64,000 nt of DNA, from positions 89,733 through 153,732 of the forward strand of contig JAWKVP010000008.1 of NCBI GenBank assembly GCA_041398005.1, in the 5' to 3' direction. Under the pieces are notes generated by a model that was not told where the DNA came from, searched no databases, and was given only the letters and a program-made list of their open reading frames with translations. The translations under genes and the position numbers were made by a program. Below are positions 16,367 through 25,314 of the stretch, piece after piece (the first letter of the stretch is position 1; each line of letters begins with the position of its first letter). The DNA is from JAGREO01 sp020446285. Lineage in GTDB: Bacteria > Pseudomonadota > Alphaproteobacteria > Geminicoccales > Geminicoccaceae.

Positions 16367-17254
16367 ATGAAGCGGATGAAGGCGTCCGATTTTTCGCAGG
16401 AGCTGCTCGATCTCTATGACGGCTATGCGCATGGAAAGGTGAACAAGCGGGAATTTCTCGATCGCGCGTCGAAATATGCGGTCGGCGGTGTGACCGCGGC
16501 GGCCCTGCTCGACCGGCTCAGGCCGAACTATGCGCTCGCCAGTCAGGTAGCACCCGACGATCCGGACCTGTCCACGGAGACCGTCACCTATTCCTCGCCG
16601 GAGGGGCATGGCGAGATCCGGGCCTACATGACCCGTCCGGCGAATGTCGAAGGGCCGCTTTCCGCCGTTCTCGTCGTCCACGAGAACAGGGGGCTCAATC
16701 CCTATATCGAGGATGTGGCACGCCGTGTCGCCAAGGCCGGGTTCATCGGTTTCGCGCCGGACGGGCTGACGCCGCTCGGCGGCTATCCCGGCAATGACGA
16801 GGAGGGCCGCGAACTGCAGCGGCAGCTCGAACCGGAAAAACTGATGGAGGATTTCTTCGCGGCATTCGACCATCTGCACGCGCATGAGGGCGTGAACGGC
16901 AGGGTCGGTGCCGTGGGCTTCTGCTATGGTGGCGGCGTGTGCAATGCGCTGGCGGTTGCCCGCCCTGAACTCGCCGCCTCGGTCCCGTTCTACGGGCGGC
17001 AGGCGGATGCCGCCGATGTGGCGCGCATCCAGGCGCCGTTACTGCTCCACTATGCCGGCCTCGACGAGCGCATCAATGCCGGCTGGCCGGCCTACGAGGC
17101 GGCGCTGAAGGAACAGGGCAAGACCTACACCGCGCATGTCTATGAAGGCGTGAACCACGGTTTCCACAATGACACCACGCCGCGCTACGACGAAGCGGCG
17201 GCGAATCTCGCCTGGGAACGCACAGTCGCATTCTTCAACGAATATCTGACCTGA
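16367..17254 (+). CDS. Dienelactone hydrolase family protein
   Basis: A 295-residue alpha/beta hydrolase. The nucleophile cysteine is in GFCYGGGVCNALA, and the catalytic Asp and His fit AGLDERINAG and GVNHGFHND. The N-terminus (KREFLDRASKYAVGGVTAAA) resembles a degenerate Tat signal, as in many members that are exported, but lacks the twin arginine. ATG 16367 follows GGAGGAG by six bases. True dienelactone hydrolases act in chloroaromatic breakdown, but many members have other or unknown substrates and nothing nearby points to aromatics. Confidence 0.85.
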   Translation: MKRMKASDFSQELLDLYDGYAHGKVNKREFLDRASKYAVGGVTAAALLDRLRPNYALASQVAPDDPDLSTETVTYSSPEGHGEIRAYMTRPANVEGPLSAVLVVHENRGLNPYIEDVARRVAKAGFIGFAPDGLTPLGGYPGNDEEGRELQRQLEPEKLMEDFFAAFDHLHAHEGVNGRVGAVGFCYGGGVCNALAVARPELAASVPFYGRQADAADVARIQAPLLLHYAGLDERINAGWPAYEAALKEQGKTYTAHVYEGVNHGFHNDTTPRYDEAAANLAWERTVAFFNEYLT

Positions 17255-17270
17255 CGACCGGCAACCGTCC

Positions 17271-17297
17271 GAAGGCCGGGCACCGGCCCGTGCCTTC
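17271..17297. terminator. Stem-loop between dienelactone hydrolase gene and fliJ
   Basis: GAAGGC-CGGGC and GCCCG-TGCCTTC pair with a small bulge in the 252-base gap between convergent genes. There is no T run, so its role as a terminator is tentative. I see no other feature in the remainder of 17255-17506. Confidence 0.4.
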
Positions 17298-17506
17298 AGG
17301 CGGCGCATGTCCATGCCGGGATGAGGTCGATGGCCCGAACGGATTCCTGCCGACTGCGTATTGTCGGATCCCGGATGCATGCAAAACTCCATGAGCGCGC
17401 GGAAGCATGAACGCACCCCGATCTGTGCAACCGGACCGACGACCCTGTTCCGTTGTCTCCCGGAATTTCTGATGGATCAGGCTGCTCCGCCTGAATCTGA
17501 AAAAAA

Positions 17507-17950
17507 CTATTCGCGGCCGTGGCGCATGATGGCGTTCTCCTCCATTTCCTGCTGTTCCCTCCGGTCCCTTTGCGCTCGGGCGGCCCGGCGGCGGCGTTCG
17601 GCGACGATTTCCAGTCGCTTGACCGCGACGATCCGTTCGTTGAGTTCCTCGCGCGCCGCATGGCAGCGTCGCTCCTGGATGGTCATTGCCCGCTCGAGAT
17701 CGCTCGCGCGCCGGCGGCCGCCTTCGATCAGTCTCGCCGCGACATCGAGCGGCAGGGCTTCGGGACCGCCGTCGGACCCGGCATGAAGTTGCTCGATACC
17801 GTCGATGGCCTCGCCGATGGCGGTCCGTGTCCGTTGCCGCGAATGTTCGAGCCTTTCGCGCACGGTTTCCTCACCCGCGAGCTTGCGGCGCTGCCTGTCG
17901 AGTTCCTGCTGTTCGAGGCGGGCGAGCAGTTCGAGGGCGCGTGTGCTCAT
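17507..17950 (-). CDS. fliJ: FliJ-like flagellar export protein
   Basis: A 147-residue, highly charged, almost wholly helical coiled-coil protein (for example RLEQQELDRQRRKLAGEETV and KRLEIVAERRRRAARAQRDR). Sequence conservation in FliJ is weak, so the call rests on size, coiled-coil character and position: its ATG overlaps the stop of fliI by four bases. FliJ binds the FliI ATPase ring and links it to the flagellar type III export gate. No other flagellar genes are in the window. Confidence 0.75.
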   Translation of the reverse strand: MSTRALELLARLEQQELDRQRRKLAGEETVRERLEHSRQRTRTAIGEAIDGIEQLHAGSDGGPEALPLDVAARLIEGGRRRASDLERAMTIQERRCHAAREELNERIVAVKRLEIVAERRRRAARAQRDRREQQEMEENAIMRHGRE

Positions 17951-19386
17951 CCGGCACTCCCCGGGACGTTCCTGCCGCCGCCCGGCATTCCGGCGAGCGC
18001 GCGCGCGAGGTCTTCGAACGGATCGCCGCCCGCATCCCCTTCGCCGAGATCCTGTGCGAGGATCGCCTCGATCTGCGGACGTACGCGGATCGCCTCGTCG
18101 ACCCTCGGATTGCTTCCCTGACGATAGGCGCCGAGCTCGATCAGCTCCGACATCTCCGAATAGGCCTGCATCAGCGAGCGCGCGCGCAGGACGAGTGTCC
18201 GCTCCTCGGCGGAATAGCATCCGGGCGCGGAGCGCGAGACGCTGCGCAGCACGTCGATCGCCGGGAAGCGGCCGGCCTCGGCGATGCGGCGGTCCATGAT
18301 CACATGTCCGTCGAGAATGCCGCGCACGGTGTCGCTGACCGGCTCGTTGGTATCGTCGCCCTCGACAAGGACCGTGAAAAGTCCCGTGATGTTGCCGGCA
18401 CCGTTGCCGGTGCCGGTTCCGGCCCGCTCGAGCAGGCGCGGCAATTCGGCGAAGACGCTCGGCGGGTAACCCTTGGCGGTCGGCGGCTCGCCGGCGGCGA
18501 GATGGATCTCGCGCAGCGCCATCGCATATCGGGTGACGCTGTCGAGGAGACAGAGCACCTCGAGGCCGCAGTCGCGAAAATATTCCGCGACGGCGAGGGT
18601 GACATGCGCCGCGCGCCTGCGCATCATCGCCGACATGTCGGATGTGGCGGCGACGACGACACTGCGTTCGAGGCCCTCGGGGCCGAGCGTGTGATTGAGC
18701 ATTTCCTGCAGTTCGCGGCCGCGTTCGCCGATCAGCCCGATCACCATGACATCGGCGTCGCTGCCCTTGGCCATCATCGACATCAGGCTCGACTTGCCGA
18801 CGCCGGAGCCGGCGAAGATGCCGAGGCGCTGGCCGCGGCAACAGGGTGTGAAGAGGTCCATCGCCCGCACGCCGAGACGCATCCGTCCGCCCATCAACTG
18901 CCTGTCATGCGCCGGCGGTGCGGGGGCGTTGACCGGATAGGCAACGGCTCCGCGAGCGAGCGGCGGGCCGCCGTCGGCCGCCTCGCCGAGCGCGTCGAGC
19001 ACGCGTCCGCGCCAGGAGAGGTCCGGGCGGACGGCGTTGAAACGGCGGTCGATGCGCACCGGTGAGCCATAGGAGACGGCCTCGGGAGGGTCGTATGTCA
19101 GAAGGTTCACGCCTTCGTCGCTGAAGCCCACGACTTCCGCAAGAATGGCGTCCCGGTGACGGCCGGCGGTTTCGGACCCGTTTCGGGCCGAAGGCGAGGG
19201 GTGGACCCAGCAGGTGTCACCGAGGCCGACGAAGCCGTTCAGGCCGCGCACGGTGATGCGGTTGCCGAGGCAGGCATGGGTGGTGCCGCCCACCTGCGAT
19301 GTCTCGATGGAGGCGAGCGCGCCTTCGAAGGCGGCGATCCGACTTTCGCTCCAGACTTCCACTGCGCCTTCCCGCTGTCCCGTCAT
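17947..19386 (-). CDS. fliI: Flagellum-specific ATP synthase FliI
   Basis: A 479-residue AAA/F1-type ATPase that energises flagellar protein export. The Walker A motif is FAGSGVGKSSLM (Lys about 198); VIGLIGERGRE, LLDSVTRYAMALREIHLAAG and GSNPRVDEAI are typical of the FliI/YscN group. I chose ATG 19386; a GTG at 19449 would add 21 residues. Injectisome ATPases are close relatives, but the partner FliJ and neighbouring ctrA favour the flagellar role. It shares a 263-base divergent promoter region with ctrA that contains a CtrA box. Confidence 0.93.
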   Translation of the reverse strand: MTGQREGAVEVWSESRIAAFEGALASIETSQVGGTTHACLGNRITVRGLNGFVGLGDTCWVHPSPSARNGSETAGRHRDAILAEVVGFSDEGVNLLTYDPPEAVSYGSPVRIDRRFNAVRPDLSWRGRVLDALGEAADGGPPLARGAVAYPVNAPAPPAHDRQLMGGRMRLGVRAMDLFTPCCRGQRLGIFAGSGVGKSSLMSMMAKGSDADVMVIGLIGERGRELQEMLNHTLGPEGLERSVVVAATSDMSAMMRRRAAHVTLAVAEYFRDCGLEVLCLLDSVTRYAMALREIHLAAGEPPTAKGYPPSVFAELPRLLERAGTGTGNGAGNITGLFTVLVEGDDTNEPVSDTVRGILDGHVIMDRRIAEAGRFPAIDVLRSVSRSAPGCYSAEERTLVLRARSLMQAYSEMSELIELGAYRQGSNPRVDEAIRVRPQIEAILAQDLGEGDAGGDPFEDLARALAGMPGGGRNVPGSAG

Positions 19387-19563
19387 GCCCCGTCCCGCAC
19401 CCCTGTGCCGCTCTGGGCGCGGTATCGCAACCGACTGCCAAAACGCCACGCCCGCGAGGGTAATGCCGGCGGGTTAACAAACCGTTTCACCCCCGCGGCG
19501 ACGGCGGTTGCGGATGGCGCAAACGCTGCTTCCACGGCGGTCGACCGAGAAAAATCGGTCCGA

Positions 19564-19578
19564 TTAAGAATGAATTAA
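19564..19578. promoter_or_regulatory. CtrA-binding box TTAA-N7-TTAA
   Basis: TTAA at 19564-19567 and TTAA at 19575-19578 are separated by exactly seven bases, the full consensus for CtrA. A further half-site lies in CCTTAAGG at 19588-19595. The box is about 72 bases before the ctrA start and 178 from fliI, so CtrA could control both itself and the flagellar pair. Confidence 0.8.
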
Positions 19579-19649
19579 CGTTCCATCCCTTAAGGTTACG
19601 TCCAACTGAACGATCGCGCATTCGTGCGCCGGACAAGGTGGAGCTGGGT

Positions 19650-20411
19650 ATGCGGGCACTAGTCATCGAAGATGATCCAATTTCGGCAAAGCTGATTGAA
19701 ACGGCTCTTCGAACCGAGAATATCGTCTTCGAGCCAACCGACCGTGGCGAGGACGGAATAGAGCTCGCCAAGCTTTACGATTTCGACATCATCCTTCTCG
19801 ATCTCCGGCTGCCGGACATCGACGGCTATGATGTCGTGCGCAGACTTCGGGCCAGCCGCATCCAGACACCCGTCCTCATTCTCTCGGGTCGTTCCGACAC
19901 CACCGACAAGGTGCGCGGACTGACCAACGGCGCCGACGACTATCTCACCAAGCCGTTCAACAAGGCCGAGCTCCTCGCCCGCATCCACGCCATCGTCCGC
20001 CGCGCCAAGGGCCACAGCGAATCGGTCATCAAGACGGGCGCGCTCGTCGTCAACATGGATTCGCGTTCGGTCGAGGTGGAGGGACGGCGCCTGCACGTCA
20101 CCGGCAAGGAATATTCGATCCTCGAACTCCTGTCGCTGCGCAAGGGCACGACACTCACCAAGGAGATGTTCCTCGATCATCTCTATGGCGGGATCGACGA
20201 GCCGGAGCTCAAGATCATCGACGTCTTCATCTGCAAGCTCAGGAAGAAGATCGCCGCGGCGACCGGCGGCCACCACTATATCGAGACCGTGTGGGGCAGG
20301 GGCTATGTGCTCAAGGATCCGGAATCGGGCGAACATTCCGCGAAGACGGTCGAGCGCCGCTCCGGGTTCCATTCCGATGACGAGGACAGCAGCCGCGTTG
20401 TCGCTGTCTGA
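19650..20411 (+). CDS. ctrA: Cell-cycle response regulator CtrA
   Basis: A 253-residue OmpR-type response regulator. The receiver domain has the acidic pair ED (residues 7-9), phospho-acceptor Asp51 in DIILLDLRLPD, and LTKPF with the conserved lysine. The DNA-binding winged helix carries the segment typical of CtrA (TGKEYSILELLSLRKGTTLT, then KEMFLDHLYGG and ELKIIDVFICKLRKKIA). CtrA is the master regulator of cell cycle, flagella and division in alphaproteobacteria. GGAG precedes ATG 19650. The C-terminal 20 residues (after GYVLKDP) are a variable acidic tail. A TTAA-N7-TTAA box in the promoter suggests autoregulation. Confidence 0.96.
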   Translation: MRALVIEDDPISAKLIETALRTENIVFEPTDRGEDGIELAKLYDFDIILLDLRLPDIDGYDVVRRLRASRIQTPVLILSGRSDTTDKVRGLTNGADDYLTKPFNKAELLARIHAIVRRAKGHSESVIKTGALVVNMDSRSVEVEGRRLHVTGKEYSILELLSLRKGTTLTKEMFLDHLYGGIDEPELKIIDVFICKLRKKIAAATGGHHYIETVWGRGYVLKDPESGEHSAKTVERRSGFHSDDEDSSRVVAV

Positions 20412-20709
20412 ACGGGAAGGTGCGCGGGCCCGCCATCCGCGCTGAAGTGCACCGGACGTATCCCTCGATATCCGGTTGACGCGATGAATCCGCTGCGTGG
20501 AACCGCCTGAGCGGGCTTCCTTCCGGGCCCTTCCATATTGCTGCCAGTGCTGTCTGTCCCTGCCGGAATGCTGCCGGCGGGGCCGCTGCCGCGATTCCGG
20601 TGTACTGTTCCGGTAGACCGTTGCGGCCGTTCCACCGCTCGCGAACCTTGACCGGGCGTCGGCGGGGCTTCACCAAGGGAAGCGTATCGGCGGCGAGGGA
20701 GGAAGCAGC
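20412..20709. other. Intergenic region without visible gene
   Basis: About 300 bases between ctrA and the HDAC-like gene. No open frame with a ribosome binding site, no clear hairpin terminator and no repeat was found. It probably holds the promoter of the HDAC-xseB-ispA-dxs string. Confidence 0.5.
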
Positions 20710-21645
20710 GTGTCCATCCACATCTACAGCCATGCCAGCGCGCGGGCGCACGATCCGGGTGCCGGGCATCCCGAGGCGCCCGTGCGCATCGAGGCGATCG
20801 AGGCCGCTCTCGCCGAGGCACAGCTGCCGGGCCTGGTCCGGCTCGAGGCGCCCGAGGCCGACCGCGAACAGCTCGAGAGGGCGCATCCCGCGCGCTATGT
20901 CGATCATGTGCTGGGACATGTCCCGGTTTCGGGGCATGCGCGCTTCGATGCGGACACGGTGATGTCGCCGGCCTCGGGCGAGGCGGTGCTGCGGGCGGCC
21001 GGGGGCGCCTGTGCCGCGGTCGATGCGGTGATGGAGAAGAAGACGAAGCGGGCCTTCTCGCTCATGCGGCCGCCGGGTCATCATGCCGAGCCGGAGCAGG
21101 CGATGGGGTTCTGCTTCTTCAACAGTATCGCCATTGCGGCGCTGCGTGCGCGCGCGGTACATGGCGTGCGCAGGATCGCGATCTTCGATTTCGACGTGCA
21201 TCACGGCAACGGCACCCAGGCGATCTTCTTCGACGATCCGGACACGCTCTATCTCTCCACCCACCAGATGCCGCTCTATCCGGGTACAGGCGCCCGTACG
21301 GAAACCGGCTCGCGCGGCACCATCGTCAATCGCCCCTGCCGGCCGGGCACGGGGTCGGCCGACTGGCGGCGGATCGTCGAGGACGGCATCCTGCCGCGCA
21401 TCGACGCATTCGAGCCGGGGCTCGTCCTGCTTTCAGCCGGCTTCGACGCGCATGCGCTCGATCCGCTCGCGCAGATGGAACTGGTAGAGGAGGATTTCCG
21501 CTGGATCGCCGAGCGTGCGGTCGAACTTGCCGAGCGTCATGCGGAGGGAGCTGTTGTCTCGGTTCTCGAGGGAGGCTACCACCCTCCCGCACTGGGGCGC
21601 AGCGTTGTCGCCCATCTTCGCGGGCTCGGCCGTGCCGCCGCCTGA
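20710..21645 (+). CDS. Histone deacetylase-family (acetoin utilisation-like) hydrolase
   Basis: A 311-residue zinc amidohydrolase of the HDAC/AcuC/acetylpolyamine amidohydrolase superfamily. Active-site motifs are complete: RPPGHHAEPEQAMGFCFFNS (paired histidines), IFDFDVHHGNGTQ (zinc Asp and His), STHQMPLYPGTG and SAGFDAHALDPL. The bacterial substrate is uncertain: acetyl-polyamines or acetylated protein lysines. The start is GTG 20710, preceded by AGGGAGGAAG. It is commonly found just before xseB in alphaproteobacteria, as here (45 bases apart). Confidence 0.9.
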   Translation: MSIHIYSHASARAHDPGAGHPEAPVRIEAIEAALAEAQLPGLVRLEAPEADREQLERAHPARYVDHVLGHVPVSGHARFDADTVMSPASGEAVLRAAGGACAAVDAVMEKKTKRAFSLMRPPGHHAEPEQAMGFCFFNSIAIAALRARAVHGVRRIAIFDFDVHHGNGTQAIFFDDPDTLYLSTHQMPLYPGTGARTETGSRGTIVNRPCRPGTGSADWRRIVEDGILPRIDAFEPGLVLLSAGFDAHALDPLAQMELVEEDFRWIAERAVELAERHAEGAVVSVLEGGYHPPALGRSVVAHLRGLGRAAA

Positions 21646-21690
21646 ACGGCGGTGACCGGACGGACGATTTCAAGCTGAAGGAACCGGATC

Positions 21691-21963
21691 ATGGCGAAAA
21701 CGACGGATGACGGGGCCGGAACCGAGGCGTCGCCGGTCGGGAAACCGAGTTTCGAGGATGCGCTCGGCGAGCTCGAGGGGATCGTGCAGAAGCTCGAGCG
21801 CGGCCAGCTCGATCTCGAATCCTCCATTGCCGCCTACGAGCGCGGCACGGAGTTGCGCCGCTGGTGCGACACGCGTCTCGGCGAGGCGCGCATGCGGGTC
21901 GAGAAGCTGACCTTCGACAAGGACGGCGAGCCGCGCGACCGCGAGCCGTTCGAGCCGTCATGA
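21691..21963 (+). CDS. xseB: Exodeoxyribonuclease VII small subunit
   Basis: A 90-residue small subunit of exonuclease VII, which degrades single-stranded DNA with XseA. The core FEDALGELEGIVQKLERGQL and LESSIAAYERGTEL is the typical helical hairpin. XseA is not in the window. Its TGA overlaps the ispA ATG by four bases. Confidence 0.95.
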   Translation: MAKTTDDGAGTEASPVGKPSFEDALGELEGIVQKLERGQLDLESSIAAYERGTELRRWCDTRLGEARMRVEKLTFDKDGEPRDREPFEPS

Positions 21964-22853
21964 CGAGCCCTTCGCTCCTCGCCCGCATGCAGGCCGTGGC
22001 GGACAGGACGGAGCGGGAACTCGAACGCCTGCTGCCGGTACCCGCCGGAGCCGAGGCGCGGCTGCACGAGGCAATGCGTCATGCGGCACTCGGTGGCGGC
22101 AAGCGGGTGCGGCCGTTCCTCGTTCACGCCTCGGCGGACCTGTTCGACGAGGAGGGGCTGGCTGCCACCGTCACCGGAACGGCGGTCGAGCTCGTTCATG
22201 CCTATTCGCTGGTGCATGACGATCTTCCGGCGATGGACGATGCCGAACTGCGTCGCGGCCGCCCGGCCTGCCACAGGGCGTTCGACGAGGCGACGGCGAT
22301 CCTCGCCGGCGATGCGCTGCAGGCGCTGGCGTTCGGGATTCTCGCCGACGAGGCCAATGGCATGGCGGCCGATCTTCGCGCCGGTCTGGTGACCGGCCTG
22401 GCCCGTGCCGCCGGTCATGGCGGCATGTGCGGCGGCCAGCAGATCGATCTCGAGGCGGAAGGGTGCCGTCTCGACCTCGACGCGATCACCCGTCTGCAAG
22501 AGCTCAAGACCGGCGCGCTGATCGCCTTCTCGCTCGATGCCGGCTGGATGATCGGGAAGGGGTCGACGGAGGATCGGCATGCGCTCGCCGGCTATGGCGC
22601 CGATCTCGGCCTCGCCTTCCAGATCCGCGACGATCTTCTCGACCTCACCGGCGATCCGGGGCTGGTCGGCAAGGATCTGCGCCGCGACGGCGAGGCGGAA
22701 AAGGCAACGTTTCCGTCGCTCATGGGAACGGACGAGGCGCGCGCGGCCCTCCTCGAATTGCGGGCGCGCGGATGTGCCCGGCTTGACAGATTTGGCGACC
22801 GCAGCATGGTGCTGCGCGAGTTCTTCGATTATGTTATCAATCGTGAGTTGTAA
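21960..22853 (+). CDS. ispA: Polyprenyl (farnesyl/geranylgeranyl) diphosphate synthase
   Basis: A 297-residue trans-prenyltransferase. The two aspartate-rich motifs are VHDDLPAMDDAELRRG (first) and QIRDDLLDLTGDP (second), with GGGKRVRP for pyrophosphate binding. It joins IPP to allylic diphosphates, most likely making farnesyl diphosphate. ATG 21960 overlaps the xseB stop; an upstream in-frame extension has no family match. The xseB-ispA-dxs order is a standard proteobacterial arrangement. Confidence 0.94.
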   Translation: MTSPSLLARMQAVADRTERELERLLPVPAGAEARLHEAMRHAALGGGKRVRPFLVHASADLFDEEGLAATVTGTAVELVHAYSLVHDDLPAMDDAELRRGRPACHRAFDEATAILAGDALQALAFGILADEANGMAADLRAGLVTGLARAAGHGGMCGGQQIDLEAEGCRLDLDAITRLQELKTGALIAFSLDAGWMIGKGSTEDRHALAGYGADLGLAFQIRDDLLDLTGDPGLVGKDLRRDGEAEKATFPSLMGTDEARAALLELRARGCARLDRFGDRSMVLREFFDYVINREL

Positions 22854-22879
22854 AAGTTCTGCGCTTGTGAGCTTTCCCG

Positions 22880-24835
22880 ATGACCGAAACACCGCTTCTC
22901 GACCAGATCCGCAATCCATCCGACCTTCGCCGGCTGAGCCCGGAACGCCTGCGTCAGCTCGCCGACGAACTGCGCAGGGAGACCATCGACGCCGTATCGG
23001 TCACGGGCGGTCATCTCGGTGCGGGGCTCGGTGTCGTCGAGCTTACCGTCGCCCTGCACCATGTGTTCAACACCCCCTATGACCGCCTGATCTTCGATGT
23101 CGGCCACCAGTGCTACCCGCACAAGATCCTGACCGGCCGCCGCGAGCGCATTCGCACATTGCGCCAGCCGGGCGGGCTTTCCGGGTTCACGCGCCGCAGC
23201 GAGAGCGAATACGATCCGTTCGGCGCGGCGCACAGCTCGACCTCGATTTCCGCCGGTCTCGGCATGGCGGTGGCCTCCGAACTCGATGGCAGCGGGCGCA
23301 ATGTCATCGCCGTGATCGGCGATGGTGCGATGAGCGCCGGCATGGCCTATGAGGCGATGAACAATGCCGGGGCGCGGCGCGCGCGGCTGGTGGTCGTTCT
23401 CAATGACAACGACATGTCGATCGCACCGCCCGTCGGTGCGATGAGCGCCTATCTCTCGCGGATGGTGTCATCCCACACCTACAGGAGCTTCCGCCATGTC
23501 GGCAAACAGCTCGCGGCCTATTTCCCCAAGCGCCTGAGAGCGGCGGCCGAGCGCGCCGAGGAATATGCACGCGGTCTCGCCACCGGCGGTACGCTGTTCG
23601 AGGAACTGGGCTTCTACTATATCGGTCCGCTGGACGGCCATAATCTCGACCATCTGCTGCCGGTCCTGCAGAATGTCCGCGACGCGGACGATACGGGGCC
23701 GGTGCTGATCCATGTCGTGACGCAGAAGGGCAAGGGCTATCCGCCCGCCGAGGCAGCCGCCGACAAGTATCACGGGGTAGCCCGTTTCGATGTCGCCACG
23801 GGCATGCAGCACAAGGGCAAGAGCAATGCGCCGAGCTATACGGGCGTGTTCGCCGAGGCGCTCATCCGCGAGGCGGAGGCGGACGCGAAGATCGTCGCCA
23901 TTACCGCCGCCATGGACAGCGGGACGGGGCTGGACAAGGTTGCAGCCGTCTTTCCGAAACGGGTCTTCGATGTCGGGATCGCCGAACAGCATGCGGTGAC
24001 ATTCGCTGCCGGCATGGCGAGCGAGGGCTACAAGCCCTTCTGTGCCATCTATTCGACCTTCCTGCAGCGCGGCTTCGATCAGGTGGTGCACGATGTGGCA
24101 CTTCAGGGTCTGCCGGTACGTTTCGCCATCGACCGTGCCGGGCTGGTGGGCGCCGACGGGCAGACCCATGCCGGCGCTTTCGATATCGCCTATCTCGCCT
24201 GCCTGCCCGACATGGTCGTCATGGCGGCCGCGGATGAAGCCGAACTCGTGCACATGGTGGCGACCGCTGCGGCTCATGATGACGGGCCCATCGCGTTCCG
24301 CTATCCGCGCGGCGAGGGCGTCGGCATCGAGATGCCCGAGCGCGGTGTGCCGCTCGAGATCGGCAAGGGGCGGATCATTCGCCGGGGCCAGCGGGTGGCG
24401 CTTCTCTCCTTCGGCGCGCGCCTGCAGGAATGCCTTGCCGCCGCCGACGAGCTGCTGGCGCGCGGCATCTCGACCACGGTCGCCGATGCGCGTTTCGCCA
24501 AGCCCCTCGATCGCGAGATGATCCGCGAACTGGCGATGCGCCACGAACTCCTTCTCACCATCGAGGAGGGATCCATTGGCGGTTTCGGATCGCAGGTTCA
24601 GCAGTTCCTTCTCGATGAGGGCCTGCTCGACGGCGGTCATGCCCGCCTGCGTTCGCTGATCCTTCCCGACATCTTCCAGGAGCATGGCACGCCGGGCGGG
24701 CAATATGCGGAGGCGGGGCTGGATGCACGGTCCATCGTCGCCCGCACGACCGAATTGCTGGACATGTTCGCTTCACATCCGCGTCAGCGAACGGGTGCTG
24801 CAGAGACAGCGATGACCGATCGGACTGCAACCTGA
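22880..24835 (+). CDS. dxs: 1-deoxy-D-xylulose-5-phosphate synthase
   Basis: A 651-residue thiamine-diphosphate enzyme making DXP from pyruvate and glyceraldehyde 3-phosphate, the first step of the MEP pathway. Visible: FDVGHQCYPHKILTGR, thiamine motif GDGAMSAGMAYEAMNNAG, the catalytic-region DVGIAEQHAVTFAAGMA and DRAGLVGADGQTHAGAFD. It starts 26 bases after ispA. Together with ispE this window encodes several isoprenoid steps. Confidence 0.97.
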   Translation: MTETPLLDQIRNPSDLRRLSPERLRQLADELRRETIDAVSVTGGHLGAGLGVVELTVALHHVFNTPYDRLIFDVGHQCYPHKILTGRRERIRTLRQPGGLSGFTRRSESEYDPFGAAHSSTSISAGLGMAVASELDGSGRNVIAVIGDGAMSAGMAYEAMNNAGARRARLVVVLNDNDMSIAPPVGAMSAYLSRMVSSHTYRSFRHVGKQLAAYFPKRLRAAAERAEEYARGLATGGTLFEELGFYYIGPLDGHNLDHLLPVLQNVRDADDTGPVLIHVVTQKGKGYPPAEAAADKYHGVARFDVATGMQHKGKSNAPSYTGVFAEALIREAEADAKIVAITAAMDSGTGLDKVAAVFPKRVFDVGIAEQHAVTFAAGMASEGYKPFCAIYSTFLQRGFDQVVHDVALQGLPVRFAIDRAGLVGADGQTHAGAFDIAYLACLPDMVVMAAADEAELVHMVATAAAHDDGPIAFRYPRGEGVGIEMPERGVPLEIGKGRIIRRGQRVALLSFGARLQECLAAADELLARGISTTVADARFAKPLDREMIRELAMRHELLLTIEEGSIGGFGSQVQQFLLDEGLLDGGHARLRSLILPDIFQEHGTPGGQYAEAGLDARSIVARTTELLDMFASHPRQRTGAAETAMTDRTAT

Positions 24836-25006
24836 ACATACGCAGACGATACGTTGGAGACGGGATGCACCCCGCCACCCGGTGACACCCGGTCCGGCGG
24901 CCTTGCCGCGGTGGCCGGATGAGCGGTTCCCGTTGCCCGCCGTTCATGTTTTCTTTGTTATTTACAGCTATTATTCGTTGATCTTGTTCGGCTGGGAAGC
25001 GGTTGG

Positions 25007-25249
25007 ATGGCGAGGAAATATACGAGGCGGAGCCTGTTCTGTCCGGGCGGAAGTCAGGAAGGGAGCACAACGATCGAGTACGGTCTGCTCGCCGCGCTGC
25101 TTTCCGTCGCGCTGCTCGGTCTTCTTCAGGCGATCGGCGGCGATGTGGCGCGACCGTTCCGTACCATCCGCAGGGCGATCAGAACGCGCCCCGGCAACAG
25201 CGGTGGCAATGGCGGTGGCAACGGCAATGGCGGCGGTAACGTGCTCTAG
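25007..25249 (+). CDS. Orphan Flp-type (type IVb) pilin
   Basis: An 80-residue pre-pilin. A basic leader (MARKYTRRSLFCPGGSQEG) precedes the predicted prepilin peptidase cut before STTIEYGLLAALLSVALLG; Glu is at position 5 of the mature form, as required. The remaining part is a short basic segment and a C-terminal tail rich in Gly and Asn (GNSGGNGGGNGNGGG), unusual for Flp pilins. No tad/cpa assembly genes are in the window, so assembly must rely on a distant locus. Its last codon lies inside the 56-bp element at 25246-25301. Confidence 0.82.
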   Translation: MARKYTRRSLFCPGGSQEGSTTIEYGLLAALLSVALLGLLQAIGGDVARPFRTIRRAIRTRPGNSGGNGGGNGNGGGNVL

Positions 25250-25301
25250 AGCATCAAGCCAGACGGATCATACTGATCTGATTGGATAAATTGATGCAAA
25301 A
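25246..25301. repeat. 56-bp palindromic intergenic element, copy 2
   Basis: Same ends as the copy at 12690 (CTAGAGCATC and AAATTGATGCAAAA) and the same length. The outer repeat GCATCAA/TTGATGC is perfect here, while the inner stem is partly decayed. It provides the TAG stop of the pilin gene and lies between convergent genes, so it could serve as a bidirectional terminator. Confidence 0.85.
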
Positions 25302-25314
25302 CACGTTGTTGCGG

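Noticed and set aside
17947..19386. Type III secretion (injectisome) ATPase
   Set aside because: The adjacent FliJ-like coiled-coil gene and ctrA with its box indicate the flagellar enzyme; no injectisome genes are present.
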